Source: Pseudomonas lundensis
GTDB lineage: Bacteria > Pseudomonadota > Gammaproteobacteria > Pseudomonadales > Pseudomonadaceae
Assembly: GCF_002269125.1 (NCBI RefSeq)
Contig: NZ_NQKI01000032.1
Location: 1-51,280, forward strand
Reading direction: 5' to 3'
Length of the DNA stretch: 51,280 nt
Shown here: positions 22,602-30,913 of the stretch, one piece after another
Numbering within the stretch: the first letter of the stretch is position 1
Layout of the letters: the number at the start of each line of letters is the position of its first letter
Notes under the pieces: model-generated
Told to the model about the DNA's origin: nothing
The model's database searches: none
The model's input: the letters and a program-made list of their open reading frames with translations, nothing else
Position numbers and translations under genes: made by a program

Positions 22602-24476
22602 ATGTCGTCAATTTTCCTGCCCCTGATCCGTTCGTTTCTGGTGCCCGTACTGTCGTGCCTGTGCTTCGGTGCCAGCGCCGCGCCTGGCCAGTCCATGACG
22701 GTCTATGGCGAAGCCCCCAAGTACCCGGCCGGTTTCCAGCACTTTGACTTTGTGAACCCGCATGCACCCAAAGGCGGGTCGCTGAGCCGCGCCTCCATGG
22801 AAATCGGTCAGTTCAACTACCTCACACCCTATGTCGACCAGGGCACAGGCGTGGCCCAGATCGATCAGTGGGTGTATGCACCCTTGGCCTTTCGTTCGCT
22901 GGACGAGCCTTACACCGTTTACGGATTGGTGGCCCAGACCATGGAACGCGACCCGCAGGGCCTGTGGGTGCGTTTCAACCTCAACCCCACAGCCCGTTTC
23001 GCTGACGGCACCCCGATCACCGCGCAGGACGTGGCCTTCACGTACAACACACTCATGACCCGGGGCAGCCTGAGTTTTCGCATGCTCTACGGCGAGGTTA
23101 AAGACCTGGTGATAGAAGGTCCGCTGCGCGTACGTTTCGACTTCAAGAACAACCAGAACCGCACGTTGGCGCTGGATCTGGCCAACCTGCACATCCTTCC
23201 CGAGCATTGGTGGAAGACCCGCGACTTCAGCAACGGTGGCGGCTTTGAACCCCCATTGGGCAGCGGCCCGTATGCGGTCTCGCACGTCGATCCCGGTCGC
23301 AGTATCAGCTTTGAACGCGTTAAAGACTGGTGGGGCAAAGACTTGCCGGTCAGCAAGGGGCTGTACAACTTCGACCGCCTGACGGTGAATTTTTACGGCG
23401 ACACCGACGTCGCCCGCGAACTGCTCAAGGCCGGGGCTTTCGATTACAACCGCGAGTTCTCGGCCACCGGCTTCAGCATCGGTTACGACAGCCCGTCGCT
23501 CAAAGACGGCCGGCTGCAAAAAGGCGTGTTTGCCAAAAACAAACCGGGGGCAGCGCAAGGGTTTGCGTTCAACCTGCAAAACCCGTTTTTTCAAGACCGC
23601 CGGGTGCGTCAGGCCTTGAGTTTGCTGTGGGATTTCGAATGGACCAACAAGCAGATGATGCGCAGCTTTTATGTGCGCCAGCAAAGCTACTTTCCTAAAA
23701 GCGAAATGGCCGCCACCGCCCTGCCCGACGCCCGTGAGCTGCAAATCCTGGAACCGTTGCGCGGGCAAATCCCGGATGAAGTCTTTACCCAGGTGTACCA
23801 GGCGCCGAAAACCGATGGCAGCGGTTACATCCGCGACAAACAGCTGCAAGCCCTTGATCTGCTCAAGCAAGCCGGCTGGACCGCCAAGAACAATACGCTG
23901 GTGAATGCCGCAGGCGAGCCGCTGCGTTTTACCTTCCTTGATGGTCAGGGCGGTTTTGATCGCATGATCCTGCCCTACAAACGCACGCTGGCGCAGATCG
24001 GCATCACCATGGACATCCGCAAGATTGATTCGGCGCAGTACATCAACCGGCTCAATGCCCGCGACTACGACATGATCGTGGTGGGTTTCCCGCGCAGCGG
24101 CGTGCCGATCGTCTCGCCCGGCCGCGAGATGTATGACATGTACGGCTCGCGCAGCGCCACGCAGGTGGGCGCCTCCAACGCGATGGTGCTGCGCGATCCC
24201 GCCATCGACACCCTGCTCGACGGGCTGGTCCAGGCCAACAGCCGTGACGAGATGGTGCACTACGCCCGCGCCCTCGATCGCGTCCTGCAATGGGGCTACT
24301 ACATGATTCCCAACTACTACTCGGTCGGCACCCCGACCGTGTTTCAGAACCGCTTTGGACGCCCGCCCCATGAGCCCACGTACGACGAGGGCCTGGACAC
24401 CTGGTGGGAAATCAGTAAAAGCGCGCTAACCAACGCCGCCATGCGTACCGCCCAAACGCCGTCGGAGGGTCAATGA
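22602..24476 (+). CDS. YejA-type peptide-binding protein of ABC importer
   Basis: 624 aa from ATG 22602 (AAGGAA upstream). A signal peptide ends at about residue 26 (FGASAA). It is a family 5 solute-binding protein (DppA/OppA fold), and the opening MTVYGEAPKYPAGFQHFDFVNP is typical of the YejA/NppA subgroup that takes up microcin C and other peptidyl nucleotides. It should sit in the periplasm and deliver peptide to the permeases. One base separates its stop from the permease start. The close family makes oligopeptides or peptide-conjugated compounds the expected ligands, but the exact ligand is unknown. Confidence 0.88.
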   Translation: MSSIFLPLIRSFLVPVLSCLCFGASAAPGQSMTVYGEAPKYPAGFQHFDFVNPHAPKGGSLSRASMEIGQFNYLTPYVDQGTGVAQIDQWVYAPLAFRSLDEPYTVYGLVAQTMERDPQGLWVRFNLNPTARFADGTPITAQDVAFTYNTLMTRGSLSFRMLYGEVKDLVIEGPLRVRFDFKNNQNRTLALDLANLHILPEHWWKTRDFSNGGGFEPPLGSGPYAVSHVDPGRSISFERVKDWWGKDLPVSKGLYNFDRLTVNFYGDTDVARELLKAGAFDYNREFSATGFSIGYDSPSLKDGRLQKGVFAKNKPGAAQGFAFNLQNPFFQDRRVRQALSLLWDFEWTNKQMMRSFYVRQQSYFPKSEMAATALPDARELQILEPLRGQIPDEVFTQVYQAPKTDGSGYIRDKQLQALDLLKQAGWTAKNNTLVNAAGEPLRFTFLDGQGGFDRMILPYKRTLAQIGITMDIRKIDSAQYINRLNARDYDMIVVGFPRSGVPIVSPGREMYDMYGSRSATQVGASNAMVLRDPAIDTLLDGLVQANSRDEMVHYARALDRVLQWGYYMIPNYYSVGTPTVFQNRFGRPPHEPTYDEGLDTWWEISKSALTNAAMRTAQTPSEGQ

Positions 24477-24477
24477 G

Positions 24478-25548
24478 ATGGTGCATTACATCAGTCGTCG
24501 TTTACTGCTGATCATCCCCACCTTGTTGTGCATTTTGGTGGTCAACTTTCTCATCGTGCAGGCAGCTCCAGGTGGCCCGGTGGAACAGGCCATCGCCCGC
24601 CTGCAAGGGTTTAGCGGTGCCTCGGTGGGCGGTGGCGCGCGGGACATGGCCGCCAGCAATGGCGGTGCCAGCCGCAGCAGCCGTGGCCTCGACCCGGCAC
24701 TGGTTGAAGAAATCACCAAACATTACGGGTTCGACAAACCCCTGCATGAGCGTTTGTGGCTGATGCTCAAGAACTACGCGCAACTGGATTTCGGCAGCAG
24801 CTTTTTCCGCGGTGCCAAGGTCACGGATTTGATCCTGCAAAAACTGCCGGTTTCAATATCACTGGGGTTATGGGCAACGCTGATCACGTACCTGATCTCG
24901 ATTCCACTGGGGATCCGCAAGGCCATTCACAACGGCAGCGCCTTCGATGTCTGGACCAGCACCGCGATCATCATCGGCTACGCCATGCCTGCCTTCCTGT
25001 TCGCGATTTTGCTGGTAGTGGTGTTTGCCGGCGGCAGTTATGTCAGTTGGTTTCCGGTGCAGGGCATGGTCTCGGAGGGGTTTGAGCACCTGAGCGTTTT
25101 CGGCAAGCTCGGCGACTACCTCTGGCACATGGTGTTGCCGGTCTCGGCGTTAGTGATTGGCGGGTTCGCGACCCTGACGATATTGACCAAAAACAGCTTC
25201 CTCAACGAAATCAGCCGCCAATACGTCGTCACAGCCCGGGCCAAGGGGCTGACTGAACGTCGGGTGTTGTACGGCCACGTGATGCGTAACGCAATGTTGC
25301 TGGTGGTGGCAGGCATTCCTCAGGCGTTGATTGAAGTGTTTTTCGCAGGGTCGTTGCTGATTGAAACCATTTTCAACCTCGACGGCATAGGCCGCATGAG
25401 CTACGAGGCGGCGGTATCGCGGGATTACCCGGTGGTGTTTGGCACGCTGTTTCTGTTCACCCTGTTCGGGTTGCTGATCAAGTTGATCGGGGACCTCTGC
25501 TACACCCTGCTCGACCCCCGTATCGACTTTTCGGCGAGGACTGCCTGA
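24478..25548 (+). CDS. YejB-type peptide ABC permease
   Basis: 356 aa. It begins with a membrane segment (MVHYISRRLLLIIPTLLCILVVNF), then a low-complexity periplasmic insert rich in Gly/Ser/Ala (residues about 38-75) typical of YejB. The permease core has the EAA motif region (ARAKGLTERRVLYGHVMRNAML). About six membrane segments are present. The TGA overlaps the next ATG by one base. It forms the channel with the second permease. Confidence 0.9.
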   Translation: MVHYISRRLLLIIPTLLCILVVNFLIVQAAPGGPVEQAIARLQGFSGASVGGGARDMAASNGGASRSSRGLDPALVEEITKHYGFDKPLHERLWLMLKNYAQLDFGSSFFRGAKVTDLILQKLPVSISLGLWATLITYLISIPLGIRKAIHNGSAFDVWTSTAIIIGYAMPAFLFAILLVVVFAGGSYVSWFPVQGMVSEGFEHLSVFGKLGDYLWHMVLPVSALVIGGFATLTILTKNSFLNEISRQYVVTARAKGLTERRVLYGHVMRNAMLLVVAGIPQALIEVFFAGSLLIETIFNLDGIGRMSYEAAVSRDYPVVFGTLFLFTLFGLLIKLIGDLCYTLLDPRIDFSARTA

Positions 25549-26570
25549 TGCTCAACCTCTCTCCTCTCGGCAAGCGCCGCCTCGCTCATTTCAGGGCCAA
25601 TCGCCGTGGCTGGTGGTCGTTGTGGCTGTTCGTAGCGCTATTGGTGCTGTGCTTGTGCGGGGAACTGGTGGCCAACGACAAGCCGCTGGCGATTCACTAC
25701 AAAGACCACTGGTACTTCCCAATTGTCTCGAGCTACGTCGAAACCGATTTCGGCGGCGAGTTACCGTTCGAGCCCGACTACCGCAGCGATTACGTACGCA
25801 ACTTGATCACCGGTCAGGGCGGCTGGCTGCTGTTTGCGCCGATTGCGTTCAGCTACGACACCGTCAATTACGACCTCAAGGAACCTGCGCCGAGCCCGCC
25901 CAGCAGCAGCAACTGGCTCGGCACCGACGATCAGGCACGCGATGTGCTGGCACGGGTGATTTTCGGGGCGCGGATTTCCATTTTGTTTGCCTTGATCTTG
26001 ACCGCTATCAGCGCCGTGATCGGGATTACCGCAGGCGCCCTGCAAGGCTTTTATGGCGGTTTGGTGGACTTGCTTGGCCAGCGCGTGCAGGAAGTCTGGG
26101 CAGGCCTGCCGGTGTTGTACTTGCTGATTATTTTGTCGGGGTTTGTGGCCCCCAGCTTTTGGTGGCTGCTGGGCATCATGGCGCTGTTCACCTGGCTGGC
26201 GCTGGTGGACGTGGTACGTGCCGAGTTCCTGCGCGGGCGTAACCTTGAATACGTCAAGGCCGCGCGCGCGCTGGGCCTGACCAACGGCGCCCTGATGCGG
26301 CGTCACATTCTGCCCAATGCCATGACCTCCACCCTGACCTACCTGCCTTTCATCCTCACCGGCGCCATCGCCACCCTCACCGCGCTGGACTTTCTAGGCT
26401 TCGGCATGCCGCCCGGCACCGCGTCGCTGGGCGAGATGATCGGTCAGGCCAAACGCAACCTGCAAGCGCCCTGGCTGGCGCTCACAGCGTTCTTCACCCT
26501 GGCGCTGATTCTGTCGCTTTTGGTCTTCATCGGCGAAGCCTGCCGCGATGCTTTTGATCCCCGGAGTTGA
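25548..26570 (+). CDS. YejE-type peptide ABC permease
   Basis: 340 aa. The N-terminus (LGKRRLAHFRANRRGWWSLWLFVALL) and a long periplasmic insert with WYFPIVSSYVETDFGGELPFEPDY are characteristic of YejE. The EAA loop (VKAARALGLTNGALMRRHILPNAM) and about six membrane segments follow. Its start overlaps the first permease stop by one base. Confidence 0.9.
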   Translation: MLNLSPLGKRRLAHFRANRRGWWSLWLFVALLVLCLCGELVANDKPLAIHYKDHWYFPIVSSYVETDFGGELPFEPDYRSDYVRNLITGQGGWLLFAPIAFSYDTVNYDLKEPAPSPPSSSNWLGTDDQARDVLARVIFGARISILFALILTAISAVIGITAGALQGFYGGLVDLLGQRVQEVWAGLPVLYLLIILSGFVAPSFWWLLGIMALFTWLALVDVVRAEFLRGRNLEYVKAARALGLTNGALMRRHILPNAMTSTLTYLPFILTGAIATLTALDFLGFGMPPGTASLGEMIGQAKRNLQAPWLALTAFFTLALILSLLVFIGEACRDAFDPRS

Positions 26571-26571
26571 T

Positions 26572-28194
26572 ATGAACCAAACATTGATTGAAATACGTGA
26601 CCTACGCGTCGGGTTTGCCGGGCGTGAAGTGGTACACGGGGTCAACCTCGACATTCGCCGTGGCGAGTGCCTGGCGTTGGTGGGGGAATCGGGCTCGGGT
26701 AAATCGGTGACCGCGCATTCAATCCTGCGCCTGCTACCCGGCAAGGACGTGCAGACCCACGGCAGCATCCGCTATGACGGCATCGACCTGGTGAACGCCA
26801 GTGACCGGCAACTGCGCGGCTTGCGCGGTAATCGGATCGCGATGATTTTCCAGGAGCCCATGACCTCGCTCAACCCGTTGCACACCATCCACAAGCAAGT
26901 CAGCGAAGTACTGATCACCCATAAAGGCCTGAAACCCCGTGCGGCCCGTGCGCGCACCCTTGAGTTGCTGCAACTGGTAGGCATCCGTGACCCCGAACAC
27001 CGCCTGAATGCCTACCCGCATCAACTCTCGGGGGGGCAGCGCCAGCGGGTGATGATCGCCATGGCCCTGGCCAACGAGCCGGAACTGCTGATTGCAGATG
27101 AACCCACCACGGCGCTGGACGTGACAGTGCAGCAGAAAATCCTGGAACTGCTGATCGACCTGCAGCAGCGGCTGGGCATGTCGTTGCTGTTGATCAGCCA
27201 TGACTTGAACCTGGTGCGCAAAATCGCGCAACGGGTGTGCGTGATGCGCGGGGGCGAAATTGTCGAGCAGGCAACGTGCGATGACCTGTTTGGTGCACCA
27301 CAGCACCCTTACAGCCGCCTGTTGATCGAAGCCGAGCCCTCAGGTACGCCGGTGCAGAGTGACTACCGGCACAATCTGCTGGAGGTCGATAACCTGCGCG
27401 TGTGGTTCCCGTTGCCCAAACCGCTGTTCAGCCGGGAGCGCCTGTACGTCAAAGCGGTGGACGGGGTCAGTTTTGAACTTAAAAAAGGCCGCACGCTCGG
27501 TATCGTCGGCGAGTCCGGCTCGGGCAAATCTACGCTGGGGCAAGCCATCCTGCGGCTGGTGGACGCCGAGGGGGATATCCGTTTGGGTAACAAACAGTTG
27601 AACCTGCTCAATCAGGATCAACTGCGACCCTTGCGCCGCCAGATGCAGGTCGTCTTCCAGGACCCCTTCGGCAGCCTGAGCCCGCGGATGTCTGTGCAGC
27701 AGATCATTGCCGAGGGCCTGCTGGCCCACGGTATCGGCACCGAGGCCGAGCGCGAAGACGCCGTGATTCGGGTATTGCAGGAGGTGGGGCTTGATCCGCA
27801 AAGCCGACACCGCTACCCCCACGAGTTCTCGGGCGGGCAACGTCAGCGGATCTCGATTGCCCGCGCCCTGGTCATGGAGCCGGCGCTGATCCTCCTCGAC
27901 GAACCCACCTCGGCGCTGGACCGCACGGTGCAAAAACAGGTGGTGGACTTGTTGCGCGACCTGCAACGGCGCCATGGCCTGACTTATCTGTTTATCAGCC
28001 ACGACCTGGCCGTGGTGCATGCGCTGGCCCACGACATGATCGTGATCAAAGAGGGCAAGGTGGTGGAACAAGGCGATGCGCAGACGATCTTTAATGATCC
28101 GCAGCACCCGTATACCCAAGCGCTGTTGCAAGCCAGCAGCCTGCGCACGGTGCCACTGGCAACGGGTATACACGCTGTGCCAGTCATGGCTTGA
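26572..28194 (+). CDS. YejF-type double ATPase of peptide ABC importer
   Basis: 540 aa from ATG 26572 (GGAG upstream). Two nucleotide-binding domains lie in one chain. The first has Walker A GESGSGKS at 38-45 and LSGGQRQRVMIA; the second has GESGSGKS at 313-320 and FSGGQRQRISIA with DEPTSALD. This tandem arrangement is the rule for YejF, unlike OppD/OppF, which are separate. It drives import from the cytoplasmic side. It is the last gene of the cluster; 162 bp separate it from budA. Confidence 0.92.
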   Translation: MNQTLIEIRDLRVGFAGREVVHGVNLDIRRGECLALVGESGSGKSVTAHSILRLLPGKDVQTHGSIRYDGIDLVNASDRQLRGLRGNRIAMIFQEPMTSLNPLHTIHKQVSEVLITHKGLKPRAARARTLELLQLVGIRDPEHRLNAYPHQLSGGQRQRVMIAMALANEPELLIADEPTTALDVTVQQKILELLIDLQQRLGMSLLLISHDLNLVRKIAQRVCVMRGGEIVEQATCDDLFGAPQHPYSRLLIEAEPSGTPVQSDYRHNLLEVDNLRVWFPLPKPLFSRERLYVKAVDGVSFELKKGRTLGIVGESGSGKSTLGQAILRLVDAEGDIRLGNKQLNLLNQDQLRPLRRQMQVVFQDPFGSLSPRMSVQQIIAEGLLAHGIGTEAEREDAVIRVLQEVGLDPQSRHRYPHEFSGGQRQRISIARALVMEPALILLDEPTSALDRTVQKQVVDLLRDLQRRHGLTYLFISHDLAVVHALAHDMIVIKEGKVVEQGDAQTIFNDPQHPYTQALLQASSLRTVPLATGIHAVPVMA

Positions 28195-28356
28195 AGTAAG
28201 GCAATCCGTCGCCCCGCTGCCGTGCATACACAGGTTCGGCCGGGGCCGGTGCAGCGTCCATTCGTCGCAGAGCGTCTATTTCGCGGGCATGGCTCCATTC
28301 CTGGTCTAGTGTTTGCCAGCGGTACCCGCCTGCAAACAATGAACACAGGAGTGATC

Positions 28357-29136
28357 ATGAGCCACCTGCAAGGATGTCTTTGCCCGCAGCACTTGCTGCA
28401 AGGGCTGGTAAATCAAGGCCAACGCGATAACCGACTTGAATTGCATCAAGTGTCGGTCATGAGTGCGCTGATGGACGGTGTGTATGAGGGCGAAATGACC
28501 TTGGCCGAGCTGTTTGGCAAAGGCGATTTCGGCCTCGGCACGTTTAACGGGCTGGACGGCGAATTGATTGCCTTTGACGGTGAAGCGTTCCAATTGCGCT
28601 CGGACGGCTCTGCGCGCCCTGCCACCGGCGATCAAAAAACACCCTACGCCGTGGTGACCTTTTTCGAACCGCAACTGACGTTAAAGGTCGACAGCCCTGT
28701 CTCACGTCGAGCGCTGCATCACGACATTGATGAGCAAATCGGGTCAGCAAATGTGTTCTGCGCCATTCGCATCGACGGGCATTTCAACCGCGTTAAAACC
28801 CGCACTGTGGTGCGACAGGTGCCCCCTTTTCGGCCCTTTACGGAAGCCGTCAAGCAGCAGCCGATATTCGACTTTTCGCACGCAACAGGCACGCTGGTCG
28901 GGTTCCGCTCCCCCGATTTCATCCAGGGAATCGGCGTGGCCGGTTATCACGAACACTTCATCACCGAGCAGCGTCAGGGCGGAGGGCATGTCATCGACTA
29001 CCACTTGCAGCAGGGTTCGGTTCAGTTCGGGATCATCAGCCGGCTGGTGGTGCACTTCCCCAAAGGTGAAGACTTCAGGCATGCCAATCTGACCCCGGCC
29101 TTTCTTGACCGGGATATCCGCAGGGCCGAGCACTAA
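28357..29136 (+). CDS. budA: Alpha-acetolactate decarboxylase
   Basis: 259 aa from ATG 28357 (AGGAG 6 bases upstream). The zinc ligands of the family are present at the right spacing: His198 and His200 in GYHEHF and His211 in GGGHVID, matching 194/196/207 of the Brevibacillus enzyme. FNGLDGEL is also typical. It decarboxylates acetolactate to acetoin in the cytoplasm. No acetolactate synthase or butanediol dehydrogenase gene is adjacent. It may therefore use acetolactate overflowing from branched-chain amino acid synthesis. Confidence 0.92.
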   Translation: MSHLQGCLCPQHLLQGLVNQGQRDNRLELHQVSVMSALMDGVYEGEMTLAELFGKGDFGLGTFNGLDGELIAFDGEAFQLRSDGSARPATGDQKTPYAVVTFFEPQLTLKVDSPVSRRALHHDIDEQIGSANVFCAIRIDGHFNRVKTRTVVRQVPPFRPFTEAVKQQPIFDFSHATGTLVGFRSPDFIQGIGVAGYHEHFITEQRQGGGHVIDYHLQQGSVQFGIISRLVVHFPKGEDFRHANLTPAFLDRDIRRAEH

Positions 29137-29151
29137 TCGCTGCACCTGCAG

Positions 29152-29179
29152 TGACCTTGAGGCGCTCGCCTCAAGGTCA
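29152..29179. terminator. 12-bp perfect hairpin after budA
   Basis: TGACCTTGAGGC (29152-29163) pairs perfectly with GCCTCAAGGTCA (29168-29179) around the loop GCTC, 15 bp after the budA stop. There is no immediate T-run. It is probably the 3' end of the budA transcript. Confidence 0.5.
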
Positions 29180-29194
29180 GTCGAACGGACCCTT

Positions 29195-29232
29195 TATATT
29201 CATAAATAGAATATACAAATCGTTTTATATTC
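29195..29232 (+). promoter_or_regulatory. AT-rich inverted repeat in the binding-protein gene promoter
   Basis: TATATTC (29195-29201) and GAATATA (29209-29215) form a perfect dyad around ATAAATA, and a third copy of TATATTC lies at 29226-29232. The region is far more AT-rich than its surroundings. The layout resembles LysR-type or CysB-type activation sites, which would fit a sulfur-regulated uptake gene, but the regulator is not identified. Confidence 0.4.
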
Positions 29233-29298
29233 TTTTTTAAAAGATAAATTTCCTGCAAGACTCTCGTCATAACGATTCCAACTCATGATGAGAACGAA

Positions 29299-30105
29299 AT
29301 GAAGAAAATCACTGCCCTCACCGCGTTAACCCTGGCTGTGCTGTCTGGCCTGGCCCACGCTGATCGTCTGGAAGACATCAAAAAATCCGGTGTGCTGCGT
29401 GTGGCGTCGTTTGACAGCAACCCGCCCTTCGGTTTTGTGGATGCCAAGAGCAAGCAAATTGAAGGTCTGGACGTGGATTACGCCAAGGCCATTGCCGACA
29501 AGCTGGGGGTAAAGTTGCAACTGCAGCCAACCAACCCGGCCAACCGCGTGCCGCTGCTGGTAGCGAACAAGGTCGATCTGGTGCTGGCCAACTTCACCAT
29601 CACCCCGGAGCGCGCTGAACAGGTGAATTTCAGCATTCCGTATTTCTCGTCCGGTCAGCAGTTCATCGTCAAAAAAGGCACCCTCAAATCCCCGGAGGAC
29701 CTGAATAAATGGCGTGTTGGCGTCGACAAAGGCACGGTCAATGAGGGTGTACTGCGCGCTAAATACCCGGGGGCCAAAGTGGTCGCTTATGACGACACGC
29801 CATTCGCCTTCACGGCATTGCGCAACGGCAACGTACAAGCCATCACCCAGGATGGCCCGAAACTGATTGGCTTGCTGGCCAATGTGCCGGACAAGGATAA
29901 GTACGAGGTGCCGCCATTCACCATTTCCAACGACTTGATCGGGGTAGGCATTCCCAAAGGCGAAACCGCGCTGACTGACGTAGTCAACCAAACACTGACC
30001 GAGCTTGAAAGCAAAGGCCAGGCGCAAGCCATCTATGACGCCTGGTTCGGCCCGAACACCAAAACCCCGCTGGCCCGTCTGTACAAGATTGGTGACAGGA
30101 GCTAG
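29299..30105 (+). CDS. Family 3 amino-acid ABC transporter binding protein
   Basis: 268 aa with a clear signal peptide (cleavage after about residue 21, GLAHA). It is a polar amino-acid binding fold: IKKSGVLRVASFDSNPPFGFVD near the N-terminus and NFTITPERAEQVNFSIPYF in the middle. It is periplasmic. Two permease genes follow. The ligand is not readable; cystine, glutamate or arginine types are all possible. Confidence 0.88.
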   Translation: MKKITALTALTLAVLSGLAHADRLEDIKKSGVLRVASFDSNPPFGFVDAKSKQIEGLDVDYAKAIADKLGVKLQLQPTNPANRVPLLVANKVDLVLANFTITPERAEQVNFSIPYFSSGQQFIVKKGTLKSPEDLNKWRVGVDKGTVNEGVLRAKYPGAKVVAYDDTPFAFTALRNGNVQAITQDGPKLIGLLANVPDKDKYEVPPFTISNDLIGVGIPKGETALTDVVNQTLTELESKGQAQAIYDAWFGPNTKTPLARLYKIGDRS

Positions 30106-30130
30106 GCCTCGCCGCCGCTTCATCGTGCAA

Positions 30131-30164
30131 CCCGTCGCGGTCAACCGGACGGGTTTGTTTGTTT
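30131..30164 (+). terminator. Attenuator-like hairpin between binding protein and permease genes
   Basis: CCCGTC and inner CGG pair with CCG and GACGGG (30131-30153) with one bulged G and a TCAA loop, followed by TTTGTTTGTTT. It lies 25 bp after the binding-protein stop codon. Such elements commonly keep the binding protein more abundant than the permeases. Confidence 0.55.
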
Positions 30165-30181
30165 CTGGATGGACGCTGTTT

Positions 30182-30910
30182 ATGTTCGGTGAACTGCTTG
30201 CCCCGCACTACCTGCACTGGCTGCTGGATGGCTTTGTGCTTACGCTGATCTTGTCATTGCTCACCTGCTTGTTCGCCACCGGCCTCGGTTTTTTGCTGTG
30301 CCTGGCGCGCATGTCGTCTTCGCGTCTTTGGTCCTGGCCTGCCCGTGCCTACCTTTCGCTGTTTCGCAATACGCCACTGCTGGTGCAGTTGTTTTTCTGG
30401 TACTTCGGCGTTACCGCGATGCTGCCCGAAGGGCTGGTGATGTGGCTTAACCAGCCGCGCAGCCTGTCATTGGGTTTATTTGAACTGCAATGGCCATCGT
30501 TTGAGTTCATCGCCGGGTTCTGGGGCTTGATGCTCTACACCGCCGCCTTTATCTGTGAGGAGTTTCGTGCCGGCGTCAGTTCGGTGCGCATCGAACAACG
30601 GGCCGCCGGTCTGGCCTTGGGATTCACGAACGCGCAGGTATGGCGTTACATCGTATTTCCACAAGCAGTACGCACCGCGCTAGGCCCGCTGCTGGGTCAA
30701 TACATGAATGCATTGAAAAACTCATCGCTGACCATGGCCATCGGATTGGCCGAGTTGTCCTACGCATCACGTCAGGTTGAAACCGAAACATTCAAGACGT
30801 TTCAGGCTTTCGGCTTTGCCACACTCTTGTATGTGGCAAGCATCGCGCTGATTGAAGTCATCGGCCAATGGATTGCCCGCAGCAACTGGTACAAGCAGGG
30901 AGTGGTCTGA
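30182..30910 (+). CDS. Amino-acid ABC transporter permease (first)
   Basis: 242 aa from ATG 30182. It is a HisM/GltJ-type permease with FRNTPLLVQLFFWYFG and the EAA-type loop EQRAAGLALGFTNAQVWRYIVFPQAVR. About five membrane segments are present. A frame extends upstream into the binding-protein gene, but that part is hydrophilic and overlaps, so it was excluded. It pairs with the next permease. Confidence 0.87.
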   Translation: MFGELLAPHYLHWLLDGFVLTLILSLLTCLFATGLGFLLCLARMSSSRLWSWPARAYLSLFRNTPLLVQLFFWYFGVTAMLPEGLVMWLNQPRSLSLGLFELQWPSFEFIAGFWGLMLYTAAFICEEFRAGVSSVRIEQRAAGLALGFTNAQVWRYIVFPQAVRTALGPLLGQYMNALKNSSLTMAIGLAELSYASRQVETETFKTFQAFGFATLLYVASIALIEVIGQWIARSNWYKQGVV

Positions 30911-30913
30911 GCC

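Noticed and set aside
22608..24371. Very long open frame (587 codons) on the minus strand, antisense to the binding-protein gene
   Set aside because: It mirrors the codon pattern of the real plus-strand gene in a GC-rich genome; its translation has no recognisable domain and the plus-strand product is a clear YejA-type protein.
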